DNA of 64,000 nucleotides from Tubulanus polymorphus (taxonomy: Eukaryota; Nemertea; Palaeonemertea; Tubulaniformes; Tubulanidae), in assembly GCF_964204645.1 (NCBI RefSeq), contig NC_134034.1:7747414-7811413 (forward strand). Reading direction: 5' to 3'. Shown one piece after another: positions 22,546 through 31,861 of the stretch. The notes below the pieces were generated by a model. That model saw nothing but the letters and a program-made list of their open reading frames with translations, was not told where the DNA came from and did no database searches. The position numbers and the translations under genes were made by a program. Within the stretch, counting starts at the first letter, position 1. Each line of letters starts with the position of its first letter.

Positions 22546-22580
22546 CATCTTCTGCTATAAAAGTTTAAATGATTATTCAA

Positions 22581-22909
22581 AAGGCCATCCCAAAATAATG
22601 GTCTGTTTGCCGTAACCCGACCAGCCCGACTTCAAAGGTGCCAAGTGAAAACTTTTTTCTGGGATTCATTGAAATAAATTTTATTTTTTATAAAAACGGC
22701 CGACCCACTGCCGATGTATGAGCTACGGATGTTTGAAGTGTAAAAACATGCCTTGACGTGTGGCCTAGTTTAAGTTTTTCAGGAAACTGGTAGTGTTCCA
22801 ATAAGCTGCCACTCATTGTTAGTGACAACATTTAAGCTGGTAACGTAAAAGCGAACATACATTCAATGAACTATTTCATTTTAAACACTATTTTATTTTG
22901 GGATGGCCT
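22581..22909. mobile_element. MITE with AGGCCATCCCAAAATAA termini
   Basis: Left end AGGCCATCCCAAAATAA at 22582 and right end TTATTTTGGGATGGCCT at 22909 form a 17-bp terminal inverted repeat. Internal text CTTGACGTGTGGCCTAGTTT, then TTTTCAGGAAACTGG, recurs at 59433, and the left end recurs inverted at 59800 and 41662. No target duplication is evident. Confidence 0.75.
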
Positions 22910-23230
22910 AAAGCGTATTTTCATGTCAAACGTGCTCACGCCAGCAAGCAGCGTTACAGTATGACTAGTAGTGTATACTGTACAAGTGTGTGTGTAACAG
23001 TCTAGCACTCCGCACGCACGTGGAGGCCTTATCTGTAGGTGAATGTTATCTTACACCAATGACAATCAAAACAATCCCCGGGGATTAAAATGAAACAATA
23101 CCTAAGGCGGATAGGTTAAATAATTATATTCTCACCAGCAATGAGCATTTGGAATTCGCACGCTGGTTTACGACACCTAGTCCAATTAAACGTTCGCCAT
23201 TTTTAGCTTTCCATGGTTACTCTAGTAGCG
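22910..23230 (+). repeat. Dispersed repeat, copy 2
   Basis: Pair of 20920-21260. It directly follows the MITE right end, as in the third copy at 59815, so the MITE and this block may be parts of one larger element. Confidence 0.65.
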
Positions 23231-24102
23231 CAGATATTCTGCATTGCAGTGAATACAGTAAGCATCCGATTGCTTTCCATAAAATGACTTCACAGGTTCA
23301 CTTAGACTCGTTGATAACGTCCGAAGATGAAGCTTGTTACTCTCTCCAATAAAACAGGTACACGTCAGTAACGAGCAGGACTCATCCATATGTGTGAATC
23401 TGAATTCTTTTCTAACAACACAATGTTGAGAACTTTTATGATCCGCCAATACGAAAGCATTATTCGAAACAATCCAGAATTTCTCACTTCTTCGCAAATC
23501 CTGCATATAATTGTATTCCAGGTTTATTTCGATACTGAGGAAAGACGATGAACAAACATCTCTGAAAATTAAAAAAAAGCTTTTAACTACAGTAGTCCAA
23601 ACATTTAAAAAAAGCTTATGGTTGTAGGCCTATACGAAATGTAGTATTGTTTCATGTCGCAGAATTGTAAGGTACATTTTTGTAGCCTGCATTAATGTTA
23701 ATTATCTCTTTCATTGTTATTGGTACAAATTTCGTATATCATCTTTTGAATATTTTGAATCATCATCCACAACCATGTAAGATTGTATGATGAATAAAAA
23801 TTGATTGAATTTTAATTAGCCCACGACCCAGGCTGCACGACCGAGTGCTCGGATGATAATTCAGACCTAGTACTCGTTTATTATTCACACAATACATGAC
23901 CCAATAATATAAATAGAACTGAATCATGGGAGTTACTTCAGTTCATAGTTCAGAGTGAGGGTGTCACGAGCTTACATCGTAGCGGATTTCGAATTCGATC
24001 AAACTTATCAAGTAAGTGACGATAATTAGGATTAGGAAAACTTACGATGTATTGTAGTACTAGTAGGCCTGTTGTTAATGTTATTAATAGTTGGTTACTT
24101 AC
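23231..24102. other. No gene; possible LINE 3' tail at 23690-23815
   Basis: The stretch GATGAATAAAAATTGATTGA near 23790 resembles the 3' end of a LINE (ATG-poor UTR closing in AATAAA and a short repeat). Otherwise nothing recognisable. Confidence 0.35.
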
Positions 24103-24303
24103 TGCGACGTGGTCTGGAGATTTTCCTCCGTTCGCGGAGTAGATGAGTTTTTTAATCCCGGCGTTCTTGTATTATTTGATTCTGAAGCACATGATGAAGT
24201 TTTCTGCCGTTTTGACGGTGTTTACAGTTGACAAGATCGTACTTTTTCGTTTTTTACGTTTCTTACAAGGAACTAAATTAGCGTTGCGTGCTTGGCGAGG
24301 CAT
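24103..24303 (-). pseudogene. Candidate first exon of an unidentified nuclear protein, frameshifted
   Basis: The minus strand opens with MPRQARNANLVPCKKRKKRK, a strongly basic nuclear-localisation-like start. After a one-base shift near the CTGTAAAC at about 24217 it continues PSKRQKTSSCASESNNTRTP, a second basic cluster, and then STPRTEENLQTT, ending at a GTAAGT donor (24102-24097). The GC-rich leader upstream and the palindrome array at 24476-24653 look like its promoter side. I do not recognise the protein; short basic first exons like this are common in transposon genes. No second exon was found. Confidence 0.4.
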
Positions 24304-24475
24304 TCTCAATCAATGAGCTTGAAGCGAGCGCGACAGTGGCGGCGCGAAAGGAATACGGACCGGGCCAAATTCAATTTTATTTTATTTTGTGAACTGATCG
24401 GGCGGCACCCACAGACATTTTCGAACCAATTGTTTGCTCGACTGACAGGGTCAGAACGAACGAACTACTGATATC

Positions 24476-24653
24476 TTGGCCGAGTGTGACTGCAGAATTT
24501 AATAAGTCACTCGGCCGAGTAGATTGGCGAATTCAATCGTTTACTCGGCTGAGTAAAGAACTTAACTTTTACTGAGCTCGGCCGAGTGGATCGTCGAATT
24601 CGAACAATCACTCGGCCGAGTAAACAAATTTCTGACATAATGCTCGGCCGAGC
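24476..24653. repeat. Array of six CTCGGCCGAG palindromes, 32-34 bp apart
   Basis: Palindrome centres fall at about 24480, 24514, 24548, 24581, 24615 and 24647. The best copies are ACTCGGCCGAGT at 24509-24520 and 24610-24621; others carry one or two changes (ACTCGGCTGAGT, GCTCGGCCGAGC). Spacers are related (CGAATTCAATCGTTTA, CGAATTCGAACAATC), so this is a degenerate iteron-like tandem repeat rather than chance sites. Confidence 0.85.
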
Positions 24654-24699
24654 AAATGCCTGAGTAACTTGTCAATTGGGACCGTATTATATAGCTCCT

Positions 24700-25100
24700 C
24701 CTCGTGGATAATCATACTATGAAATAGCATAGTCCTGCTATAGTTCTTCTTCAATAGCCTTTTAAAGTTTTCAAGCAAATTACCTCTACTGACCATGACC
24801 ATGACCTCTGACCCAAAAACAAAAAAGGGCACATCCTCGCCATAGGGGTAATCATACTATGGAATATCATTGTCTTGCTATCAATGGTTCTTCTTGAATC
24901 GCATTCACAAGTTTGCACATAAACGACCTCTAGTGACCTTGCCTTTGACCTAAGGACTAGGGCACATCCTCTTCCCAGGGGTGATCAAACAATGAAATAG
25001 CATTGTGCTGATATCAAAGGCTCTTCTCAAATCACATTTACACACAAGAAACCTTTACTGAACCCAAAACCAAAAGGCCTAATCCTTGCTCATTTTAATG
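24700..25100 (+). repeat. Tandem repeat, unit 133-140 bp, three copies
   Basis: ATCATACTATGAAATAGCAT at 24711, ATCATACTATGGAATATCAT at 24851 and ATCAAACAATGAAATAGCAT at 24984 mark successive units. Each has TTCTTCTT, a TGACC-rich segment and AGGGCACATCCTC or similar. Units are diverged. Confidence 0.75.
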
Positions 25101-25264
25101 GTGAAAGATCATTGATTTTCAATGTGGATAGAAGACAGCCTTTTCATATACTCCTTCGGCAGAGATGGCATTGCTACACTCTGCCATTGCATAAACCCTG
25201 CTACACTAGACTGGGTATGCAGGTACATGATAAATTTGGAAAGTGTTGGTTCAGGTCAAGGAGT

Positions 25265-26181
25265 CGAGCTATCTCTCCCTCTCAACCTTTGACCTGAACC
25301 AACACTTTCCCAATTACTTCTAATAATTTCATATAAATGAACATTATTTACATGAATTTCATTTATTTCAAAATAAATTATATATTTATTATAAAAGTGT
25401 GAGTAAAGTGTGAGAAATAATTATTTTAACAGATTTCGAATAAAAATATAAGTAAAATAATTGGATAATTAACCCTTTCAGTGCTGACTAATTAATACCC
25501 TATAGTGCTGGAGAAAATTTGAAAATTCTAAAAAATTCCACCCTAGTGTGTTGAACAATGGGAATACCACTATAGTGCGTATACACCGCAGTGCGGTGTA
25601 TCGTTAGTTACTAGTATTTCACTATGTTTGACACTTTCTGCCATTTTTCAATAGAGATAATTACAAATAACTAATTACATCAATACACCGCAGTGCGGTG
25701 TACTAGCAAAATCCATCACTGATTTATACACCACACTGCGGTGTAGACGCACTGAAAGGGTTAAAAGAATATAAAAGTGTGAGTAAAGTGTGAGTGAAAT
25801 AACTCATATTTAAGAAAATTTACGAGTAATTAACGAGTTGATTAAAATTAGATTTTTTGAACATAAAATTGTGAGTAAAGTGTGAGTGAAATAGTTTATA
25901 TTTTAGATATTTCAATATTCATATTTGCATGAGTAAGATTTTTAAATGTTAAAAGTGTGAGTAAAGTGTGAGGGAAATAATTCATATTTTTACATTGAAT
26001 ATTTATATTTGAATGAGTTAGATTTATTTTAATAAAAGTTTTGTTATAAAAATGAAGAAAGAAGAAGAAGAACCTAAATTCAAAATCGAAATCAATGAAA
26101 CCAATAAATTATTTTCACAGTTTAACATTAAAAATTATGTTTCAGCAACAAATTTAGTGTATGCAAGACAATGTAAAATTG
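25265..26181 (+). repeat. Left long terminal inverted repeat
   Basis: Matches the right arm over about 600 bp after removing the MITE at 25473-25760 and one TTAA. It contains the first 40 or so codons of the TIR-overlapping gene (MKKEEEEPKFKIEINETNK), uninterrupted, then diverges after AGACAATGTAAAATTG. Confidence 0.85.
25473..25760 (+). mobile_element. piggyBac-type MITE, family A, copy 2 (288 bp)
   Basis: Termini CCCTTTCAGTGC and GCACTGAAAGGG with perfect TTAA on both sides (25469-25472 and 25761-25764). It interrupts the left arm only, so it arrived after the long-TIR element. Palindromes ACACCGCAGTGCGGTGTA near 25586 and 25684 and a variant near 25728. Confidence 0.95.
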
Positions 26182-26427
26182 TCTAGTACATACATATATA
26201 AATTAGTTTTATAATAATTATAAATATAAATTATTAATCTAAGTATAGAAATTTAAGAGAAAACATATAATTTATTCATTTTTATATATTTCAATTAATA
26301 CGTATTAATACATATTTAATACCATTAATACCTAAACCCCCTTTATAACATAAATATAATTTACACAATATTTCATACATTTCAGCACATATATTTTATA
26401 TTTTCACCTAATTTAACAGTCTAATTC

Positions 26428-26733
26428 TCAATTTGAATTATATAATTTATCATTTAATTCATGAATATATCTGTGAGTTTTTAAACTTTTATCATTTTTA
26501 TACGTTTTATTACATATTTCACAGCAATTAATATTATTAATTCTATCTGAAATATAATTGATATTATCTTTTAATTCAGCGTATCTAATTTTGCAATTAT
26601 CATAAAATTCATATAACTCTTTCAAACTATAAACTGAAAATGAAGCTAATCCTGAAATCATAATAATTGATTTAATATTCTGTTGATTTCTGTAAATAAG
26701 GTGTAATATTTCTAATACCTTACTTTCACTCAT
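26428..26733 (-). CDS. Small membrane protein with one C2H2 zinc finger
   Basis: A 101-aa frame with no stop. Residues about 20-38 (SIIMISGLASFSVYSL) are hydrophobic enough for one membrane segment; the middle is Asn/Ile/Glu-rich and may be helical; the C-terminus has a classical finger CEICNKTYKNDKSLKTH..YIH (C-x2-C-x12-H-x3-H). It starts MSESKVLEILHLIYRN, about 60 bp after the end of the 69-aa gene upstream. Its role is unknown: a finger next to a membrane segment is unusual, and the finger may bind nucleic acid or protein. It lies entirely between the arms of the long-TIR element. Confidence 0.6.
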   Translation of the reverse strand: MSESKVLEILHLIYRNQQNIKSIIMISGLASFSVYSLKELYEFYDNCKIRYAELKDNINYISDRINNINCCEICNKTYKNDKSLKTHRYIHELNDKLYNSN

Positions 26734-26793
26734 TTTTATAGTTAAAATATATAAAATAGATTAAATTAAAAGATGCTGTCTTAATCCTCTAAA

Positions 26794-27003
26794 TCATTTT
26801 CTAAATTTACTTTTTTTGTTTTTATTCTTATTATCTTTATGATTTCCATTTAACTTCTTCAATTTCTTATTCAATTTCATATTTTCATTCATCAAATCCT
26901 AACTGATATTTTCATAGTAAAAGTACAATGCGGCCAATATTAAACCTTCAGCAACTAGAAAATGTTTCAAATCACTACTTCCGGTTGGAATGAAACTATC
27001 CAT
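26794..27003 (-). pseudogene. Small membrane/coiled-coil protein with one internal TAG
   Basis: Reads MDSFIPTGSSDLKHF, then a hydrophobic VAEGLILAALYFYYEN, then TAG, then MNENMKLNKKLKKLNGN and a Lys/Asn-rich tail ending SKFRK and TGA at 26796-26794. Without the stop it would be 69 aa: a short membrane protein with a basic tail. Same strand and spacing as its neighbours in the long-TIR element, which supports it as a real former gene. Confidence 0.5.
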
Positions 27004-27219
27004 TCATTTAAGAAAAAAAATTAAAAAATATTTAATATTTTATAATCATTTTTGGAAATATTAAACTTTAAAATGATTAAATCAAATAACAATTAAACTT
27101 ACTGTCTAACAGTTAATCATTAACTAATTTACAAATATTAAACTATTATATATTTGAAACATACAGCTTAATCTTATTTCAATATATAATATTATTCTTT
27201 CCATAATTGATATGTTTAA

Positions 27220-27645
27220 CCCTTTAACTGGCAATCGGTCGCTAGCGACCGATTTGAATAGACCAGCTATAGTGAATAGAATAGTCAAGTATTGATTTCA
27301 GTGAAGCATTCTACTTCATTTTCCTATCAGCAGATGGCGACACCAGACGGCCTACAATGTCTTACAAGGTTGGAAAGTGATATATCTTACATTTGGCATG
27401 TAGAAGGGGGTATGGAAACCACGTGTCATGTGGGTCAGATATCCAAAATTGAGAATATCATTAGTAGTAATGGCCAATGCACTAAATACGTTCTCTAATG
27501 AGTTTGGCTGATATTTTGGACATAGTAATGAAAGATTCTGATGATAATTCATATTGGGATGAATCTCATGACAGTTTTTTATTATGGGTGGCCCAAAAAT
27601 CTGGATGACCTTGGGATCTGTGACCTTGATATTTACCACCACAAT
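27220..27645 (+). mobile_element. piggyBac-type MITE, family B, left part
   Basis: TTAA at 27216-27219 is followed by CCCTTTAACTGGCAATCGG, and the internal ATTATGGGTGGCCCAAAAA with TCTGGATGACCTTGGGA matches the family member at 11560-11933. The right terminus is not recognisable, so the end is approximate. It interrupts the long-TIR element just downstream of the 173-codon gene. Confidence 0.6.
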
Positions 27646-27662
27646 AACAATGCACTTTCTCA

Positions 27663-28184
27663 TTAGGATTGAAGTTTTTTAAATTCATCATCGAAATTAC
27701 ATCGAATTCCAATATCCTTATAAAAATTGTTATTAACTGATTCACATTGAATTCAAATATTTGATGAAGTTTCATTATAGATAATTTGTTTATTATCAAA
27801 ATTGAAATAATATAATTGTCGTTTTTCAATGCTTAAGTTAATCAAATCATTGTAACCTTTAGACAGTATTAAATCGCCATCTCTTTCATTAAAAGGAGTT
27901 TCAAGAATATCTATTATGTTTTTATCTAAATTACCTTTACAATTTAAAACTGCATTAAATATTTTAGGATTTTTGATCCCATTATCAAAAGAATCTACTA
28001 GTTCATTAATTAAATATGTTTCATTTGATAATATAAGATTAATGACAGTTATATTATCAATTTTATATTGTCTTGCATACACTAAATTTGTAGCTGTAAT
28101 AAGATTTTAAATGTTAAACTGTGAAAATGATTTATTGGTTTCATTAATTTCGATTTTGAATTTAGGTGCTTCTTCTTTCTTCAT
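27663..28184 (-). pseudogene. TIR-overlapping gene of the long-TIR element (about 173 codons, two stops)
   Basis: Starts MKKEEAPKFKIEINETNK inside the right arm and continues KIDNITVINLILSNETYLIN, then FNAVLNCKGNLDKNIIDILE, RDGDLILSKGYNDLIN and IEKRQLYYFNFDNKQ, ending FDDEFKKLQS at TAA 27665-27663. TAA at about codon 26 replaces a lysine codon still present in the left-arm copy; TGA follows NETSSNI. The composition (Asn, Ile, Lys, Asp) fits the AT-rich element and the open frame outside the two stops supports real coding. I do not recognise the family. Confidence 0.6.
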
Positions 28185-28658
28185 TTTTATAACAAAACTT
28201 TTTTAAAAATAAATCTAACTCATTCAAATATAAATATTCAATATTAAAATATGAATTATTTCACTCACACTTTTAATGTTTAAAAATCTAACTCATACAA
28301 ATATAAATATCAAAATATGTTTAAAATATAAATTATTTCACTCATACTTTACTCACAATTTTATGTTTCAAAAATATAATTCTAATCAACTCGTTAATTA
28401 CTCGTTACTTTTCTAAAATATGAGTTATTTCACTCACACTTTTATATTCTTTTAATTATCCATTTATTTTACTTATATTTTTTTCGAAGTCTGTTAAAAT
28501 ATGAATTATTTCTCACACTTTACTCACACTTTTATAATTAATATATAATTCATTTTAAAATAAATGAAATTCATGTAAATAATGTTCATTTATATGAAAT
28601 TATTAGAAGTAATTGGGAAAGTGTTGGTTCAGGTCAAAGGTTGAGAGGGAGAGTGAGC
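28058..28658 (-). repeat. Right long terminal inverted repeat
   Basis: Complement of the left arm. It ends GGTTGAGAGGGAGAG at about 28655, where the flank changes abruptly to the repeat at 28681. It contains several CTCACACTTT units and the 5' end of the 173-codon gene. Confidence 0.85.
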
Positions 28659-28680
28659 GGAACAATGGGAAAACATGCGG

Positions 28681-28890
28681 ATGCGATGACCAATCAGATT
28701 GTTTGTTGTATAATCCTGAGGTAAATTTCACTGAAGAACTATAAATGGGAAAACCCGGGCTAAAAATAAAACGGGATATCTGATTGGCTGATGACATCAT
28801 CTAAGCTGTGCACTCGGTCTTATTTTGCAGGGCTTCGTACTGTGGCAATCTCGATGCGATCAGGTTCGAATCCCTGCCAGGGGAGGATGG
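28681..28890 (+). repeat. Half copy of the tRNA-box inverted-repeat element
   Basis: Contains AACTATAAATGGGAAAACCC, GGGCTAAAAATAAAACGGGA and, at the end, CAGGTTCGAATCCCTGCC followed by GGGGAGGATGG. It matches the reverse complement of 55130-55355 of the full copy at 55130-55470. GGTTCGAATCC is a perfect pol III B box. Confidence 0.75.
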
Positions 28891-29674
28891 CTTTTCATGG
28901 ATTTCCAGGAAAGGTGACTCGCTGCACACATTTAACACGCTGGATTCTTCTTTTGCAATGATTGGCAGACAAAAAATTACCAAAGATTTGAACACTTTTA
29001 CGTTTCAGTCTAAACTATAGTATTATAAGTTAAATTCACAGAATGCTTCACAGGATCTCATCCCCCTCCCCCACCCAAATTTTGTCAACGGATCTGCACT
29101 GATCCAAAGAATGATAACAATGAATAAAAATCAAAAATCGGAAACTTATCATCCCTGACTTAGGGTTGGTCATACATTATTCTATTGAAATGCTTTTACA
29201 ATGATAGGGTATATTGATTCTATTGAATCGCCAGGATTCATAAATCGAATTGAACTGTCGACAATATTCATCCACAATAAAATTCATTTCATTTATATTC
29301 ATCATGCTGAATTCAATCAATGGGGATGGAGAGTGATATGACTATGTCTCAATCAGTGTTGCATTAGTTTAATCATCTACCTTTGGTCACTAAAAAGTTT
29401 AATTACTACTATTTATAACATAGTCACATATAAATAGAGAATTAATTTGTGACACTGTCACATATAATCTTAAGTTAGCTAGAATAGAAATGTTTGCTTC
29501 ATTTTAATGTCTGATTTTCTTGGCTTTCCTGATCCACAGATCTGCCAACCTAGATTTCATCGTTTGCTGAACACATGTCAAAGTTAATCAGTTTTTGCCA
29601 AAATGTTACAGTGTCCCAAATTTTCAAACCAGCAGACGTTTTTATAAATCAGTATTGTGGTCTTAAAAAGGCTG
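28891..29674. other. No gene; family B-like fragment at 29040-29130
   Basis: TCAACGGATCTGCACTGATC and AAGAATGATAACAATGAATA echo 11620-11655. The rest is unremarkable AT-rich sequence. Confidence 0.4.
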
Positions 29675-30215
29675 AATCCAAGAACATGTCTATTGCACTT
29701 TTGAGCCCAAATGTCTACTTTTACTTAGTAGCCACTTGAGAACAATAAGCAATTAGCGATCTCAGCTACTTTTCTAGTCGTATACATTTTAAAACAGTCA
29801 CTCCGAAATAATTAAACCTTTCAATTCGGTTGGTTTTCTATATTAGCTGTTTGAAAGGGTCTACTACTGAAAAGCGTTGGTAAACAGCCACTTTGTGTGA
29901 GAGTTACTGCTACATTAACAGCTACTTACAAAACACATCGACTCTAAAAGTCAACATTTCGAAATTGACCACTTTGAGATCCCTTGCCAGAAAACCCTGT
30001 TATAAGTACACTGTAGCAACATATGCTTCAGATTTGCAGTGATACGTGACAATACTGAGAGAAACTATAGTGAAAACTCTACTCGCGCTTTAGTTTTGGG
30101 TACAATTGTATTTAGAGTGACCCAGTTAAGATCTGAAGATCTACTTTGAGGATGTGAAATGTAATGAGCGATTCTAAACTCTAACCAATAACAATCGAGA
30201 TTGGAATAAAATTAG
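29675..30215 (+). repeat. Dispersed repeat family R, copy 1
   Basis: Begins GGCTGAATCCAAGAACATGT and contains CTACTTTTACTTAGTAGCCA, ATGCTTCAGATTTGCAGTGA and AACCAATAACAATCGAGATT. It is found inverted at 37665-38295 and in part at 56685-57061. No coding capacity. Terminal structure is unclear. Confidence 0.8.
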
Positions 30216-30335
30216 TTAACAAATTTTCATTGGTTATGAAGTTTTAAGATAATCAAAATTTTCATCTTTTTATGGTGATATCAATATAATGAAGAATTCG
30301 ATTTGAACAAATGCAGCTATTGGTCTGCATTAATT

Positions 30336-30600
30336 AGGGTTTTCTGTTATATCACAGAAAACCCTATTGATATTCGTGTGTTTATTATTATTATTTGACA
30401 ATAGACGTCAAAACTGCAAAGGCTTTCTTACCTTACCGCTGTTTCCGATACAATCCGCTTTATTTCATTTAGCTCACTTCGATCAACAGATACCGCATGG
30501 GAATTTTGATGAATCAACATTACAAAAGCACTGTCGGGCTGTAAACATCGAAAATTGAGCCCCATTCAACGAGGCGACATGTTTTTCTGAGTCGTCATCC
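30336..30600 (+). repeat. Hairpin repeat plus GCACTGTCG block
   Basis: 30336-30365 is a near-perfect hairpin (AGGGTTTTCTGT / CACAGAAAACCCT), followed by ATTGATATTC and an ATT run as in the 3780-3915 copy. At 30527 AGCACTGTCGGGCTGTAAAC begins a block shared with 45990. Confidence 0.65.
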
Positions 30601-31861
30601 GAAATCCACCGCAGGCTGCTCGTCACTTACATTATCAATTTAAGTATAAATAGACAAATTTATTGCCGCAAGACTTCACTTTCAACCGCGGTCTTCAAAC
30701 AGTAATTTTAACAATTACCTATTTTATTCATCGCTACACTTTAGCGATCCACAGGATATTAACTACCCTAAATATCATATGCACTGTGGAGCTGTAAAGA
30801 TCGACGAATCAATGTGTGTCTTTAATCATCGTTTTTTCACGCCATGGGAATCAAATCAAGTACAAATAAATTTATTATTCCCAGCGATTTGGCCATGGGC
30901 TTCAAACAGTTAGTCAAACAATATTCTAATTTCCTTTACCAAATTTGCCGGATATTTACTATGATGAATCATTTAAGTACCGGTGCCAGCCATAGGTCTA
31001 AACTAAACACGCCGAACAGATGCAGAGAAAAGCTTTAGTGTTGACCAGGTATCAAAATAAATGATTTTATAACTACCAACCAGTGATTCGGCCTCGGACT
31101 TCAACCATATATCAATATTCTATTTGTCCTACAGTATATACCAATTTCAGCAAATCCACAGGTCATTTACTAAATACCTGTATGTAACACGTTCTTATCC
31201 GTAAGCTGAACTCACGCTTGATATTCGGATTCAGTGTTTTCAATACAACGGTTGATAGAAGATCGTTTCTAGGCCGCTTGGAAGTGTAACTTATTGAGGT
31301 CCTAACGACCTTTGGGCCTAAGTGCTTTACTGTTTCAAACAAACACAATATAATTGTTGTGTTTATTAACAGACACATGGATTGAACTTCAAACAAAATT
31401 TTCAATAGAAAATCTGGCAAGATTGCTAAGACACGAAGTACAAAAGATTTGTTTCTTCATCCGAAAATGAAATTGATTTTACAAATCGAATATTAACAGA
31501 AATAGATATTACAGTATTAGATAATAAAATAATGCACTATTATACGCTTCTTATGATCTTCGGTTAAGCTATCACTTCTAACAAGCAAAGGGTTCAATAT
31601 TCATTTAGGAACAAGCAGAGGACAGCGTGACAAAGTAAATATCACATGGATTACTTAAAAATTGATTGTATCGAAATAAACAATAATTATAGGTTAAATC
31701 TAAGTATTTTAGATAAATTTTTTTGGGAAGTCTTTCATCCAGGTAATGAGAGATATAAATCATTCAAGGATATAATTCATTTCATAAACACATGATTCTA
31801 TTTGTATATTCCTGTCTCATGTTATCCTTGAAGACAAATTAAGCCTCAAAGACAAATTTAT
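30601..31861. other. No recognisable gene
   Basis: AT-rich. 31555-31620 resembles 59375-59425 (TATCACTTCTAACAAGC and CAATATTCATTTAGGAACAA), so it is probably another dispersed repeat. ORFs here have no family motif. Confidence 0.4.

Larger units (their letters stand above)
25265..28658 (-). mobile_element. AT-rich element with long terminal inverted repeats and three small genes
   Basis: The left arm (25265-26181, including a 288-bp MITE) is the reverse complement of the right arm (28058-28658), about 600 bp each. Outermost text is CTCTCCCTCTCAACCTTTGA, then CCTGAACCAACACTTTCCC. Both arms carry three to four spaced copies of AAAGTGTGAGTAAAGTGTGA. The interior is extremely AT-rich and holds three minus-strand genes (28184-27663, 27003-26794, 26733-26428), the first of which starts inside the right arm. 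Layout (long TIRs, co-directional small genes, membrane proteins) recalls Polinton- or virus-like elements, but no polymerase, integrase, capsid or ATPase is visible. Two genes carry in-frame stops. A family B MITE interrupts the middle at 27220. Confidence 0.8.

Noticed and set aside
24700-25100. CRISPR-like direct repeats
   Set aside because: Units are 133-140 bp, diverged throughout and lack the short-repeat/unique-spacer pattern; the setting is a eukaryotic genome.
28840-28890. A tRNA gene suggested by GGTTCGAATCC
   Set aside because: No cloverleaf can be built: the T stem does not pair, the A box is missing here and the length is too short. It is a B box inside a repeat.
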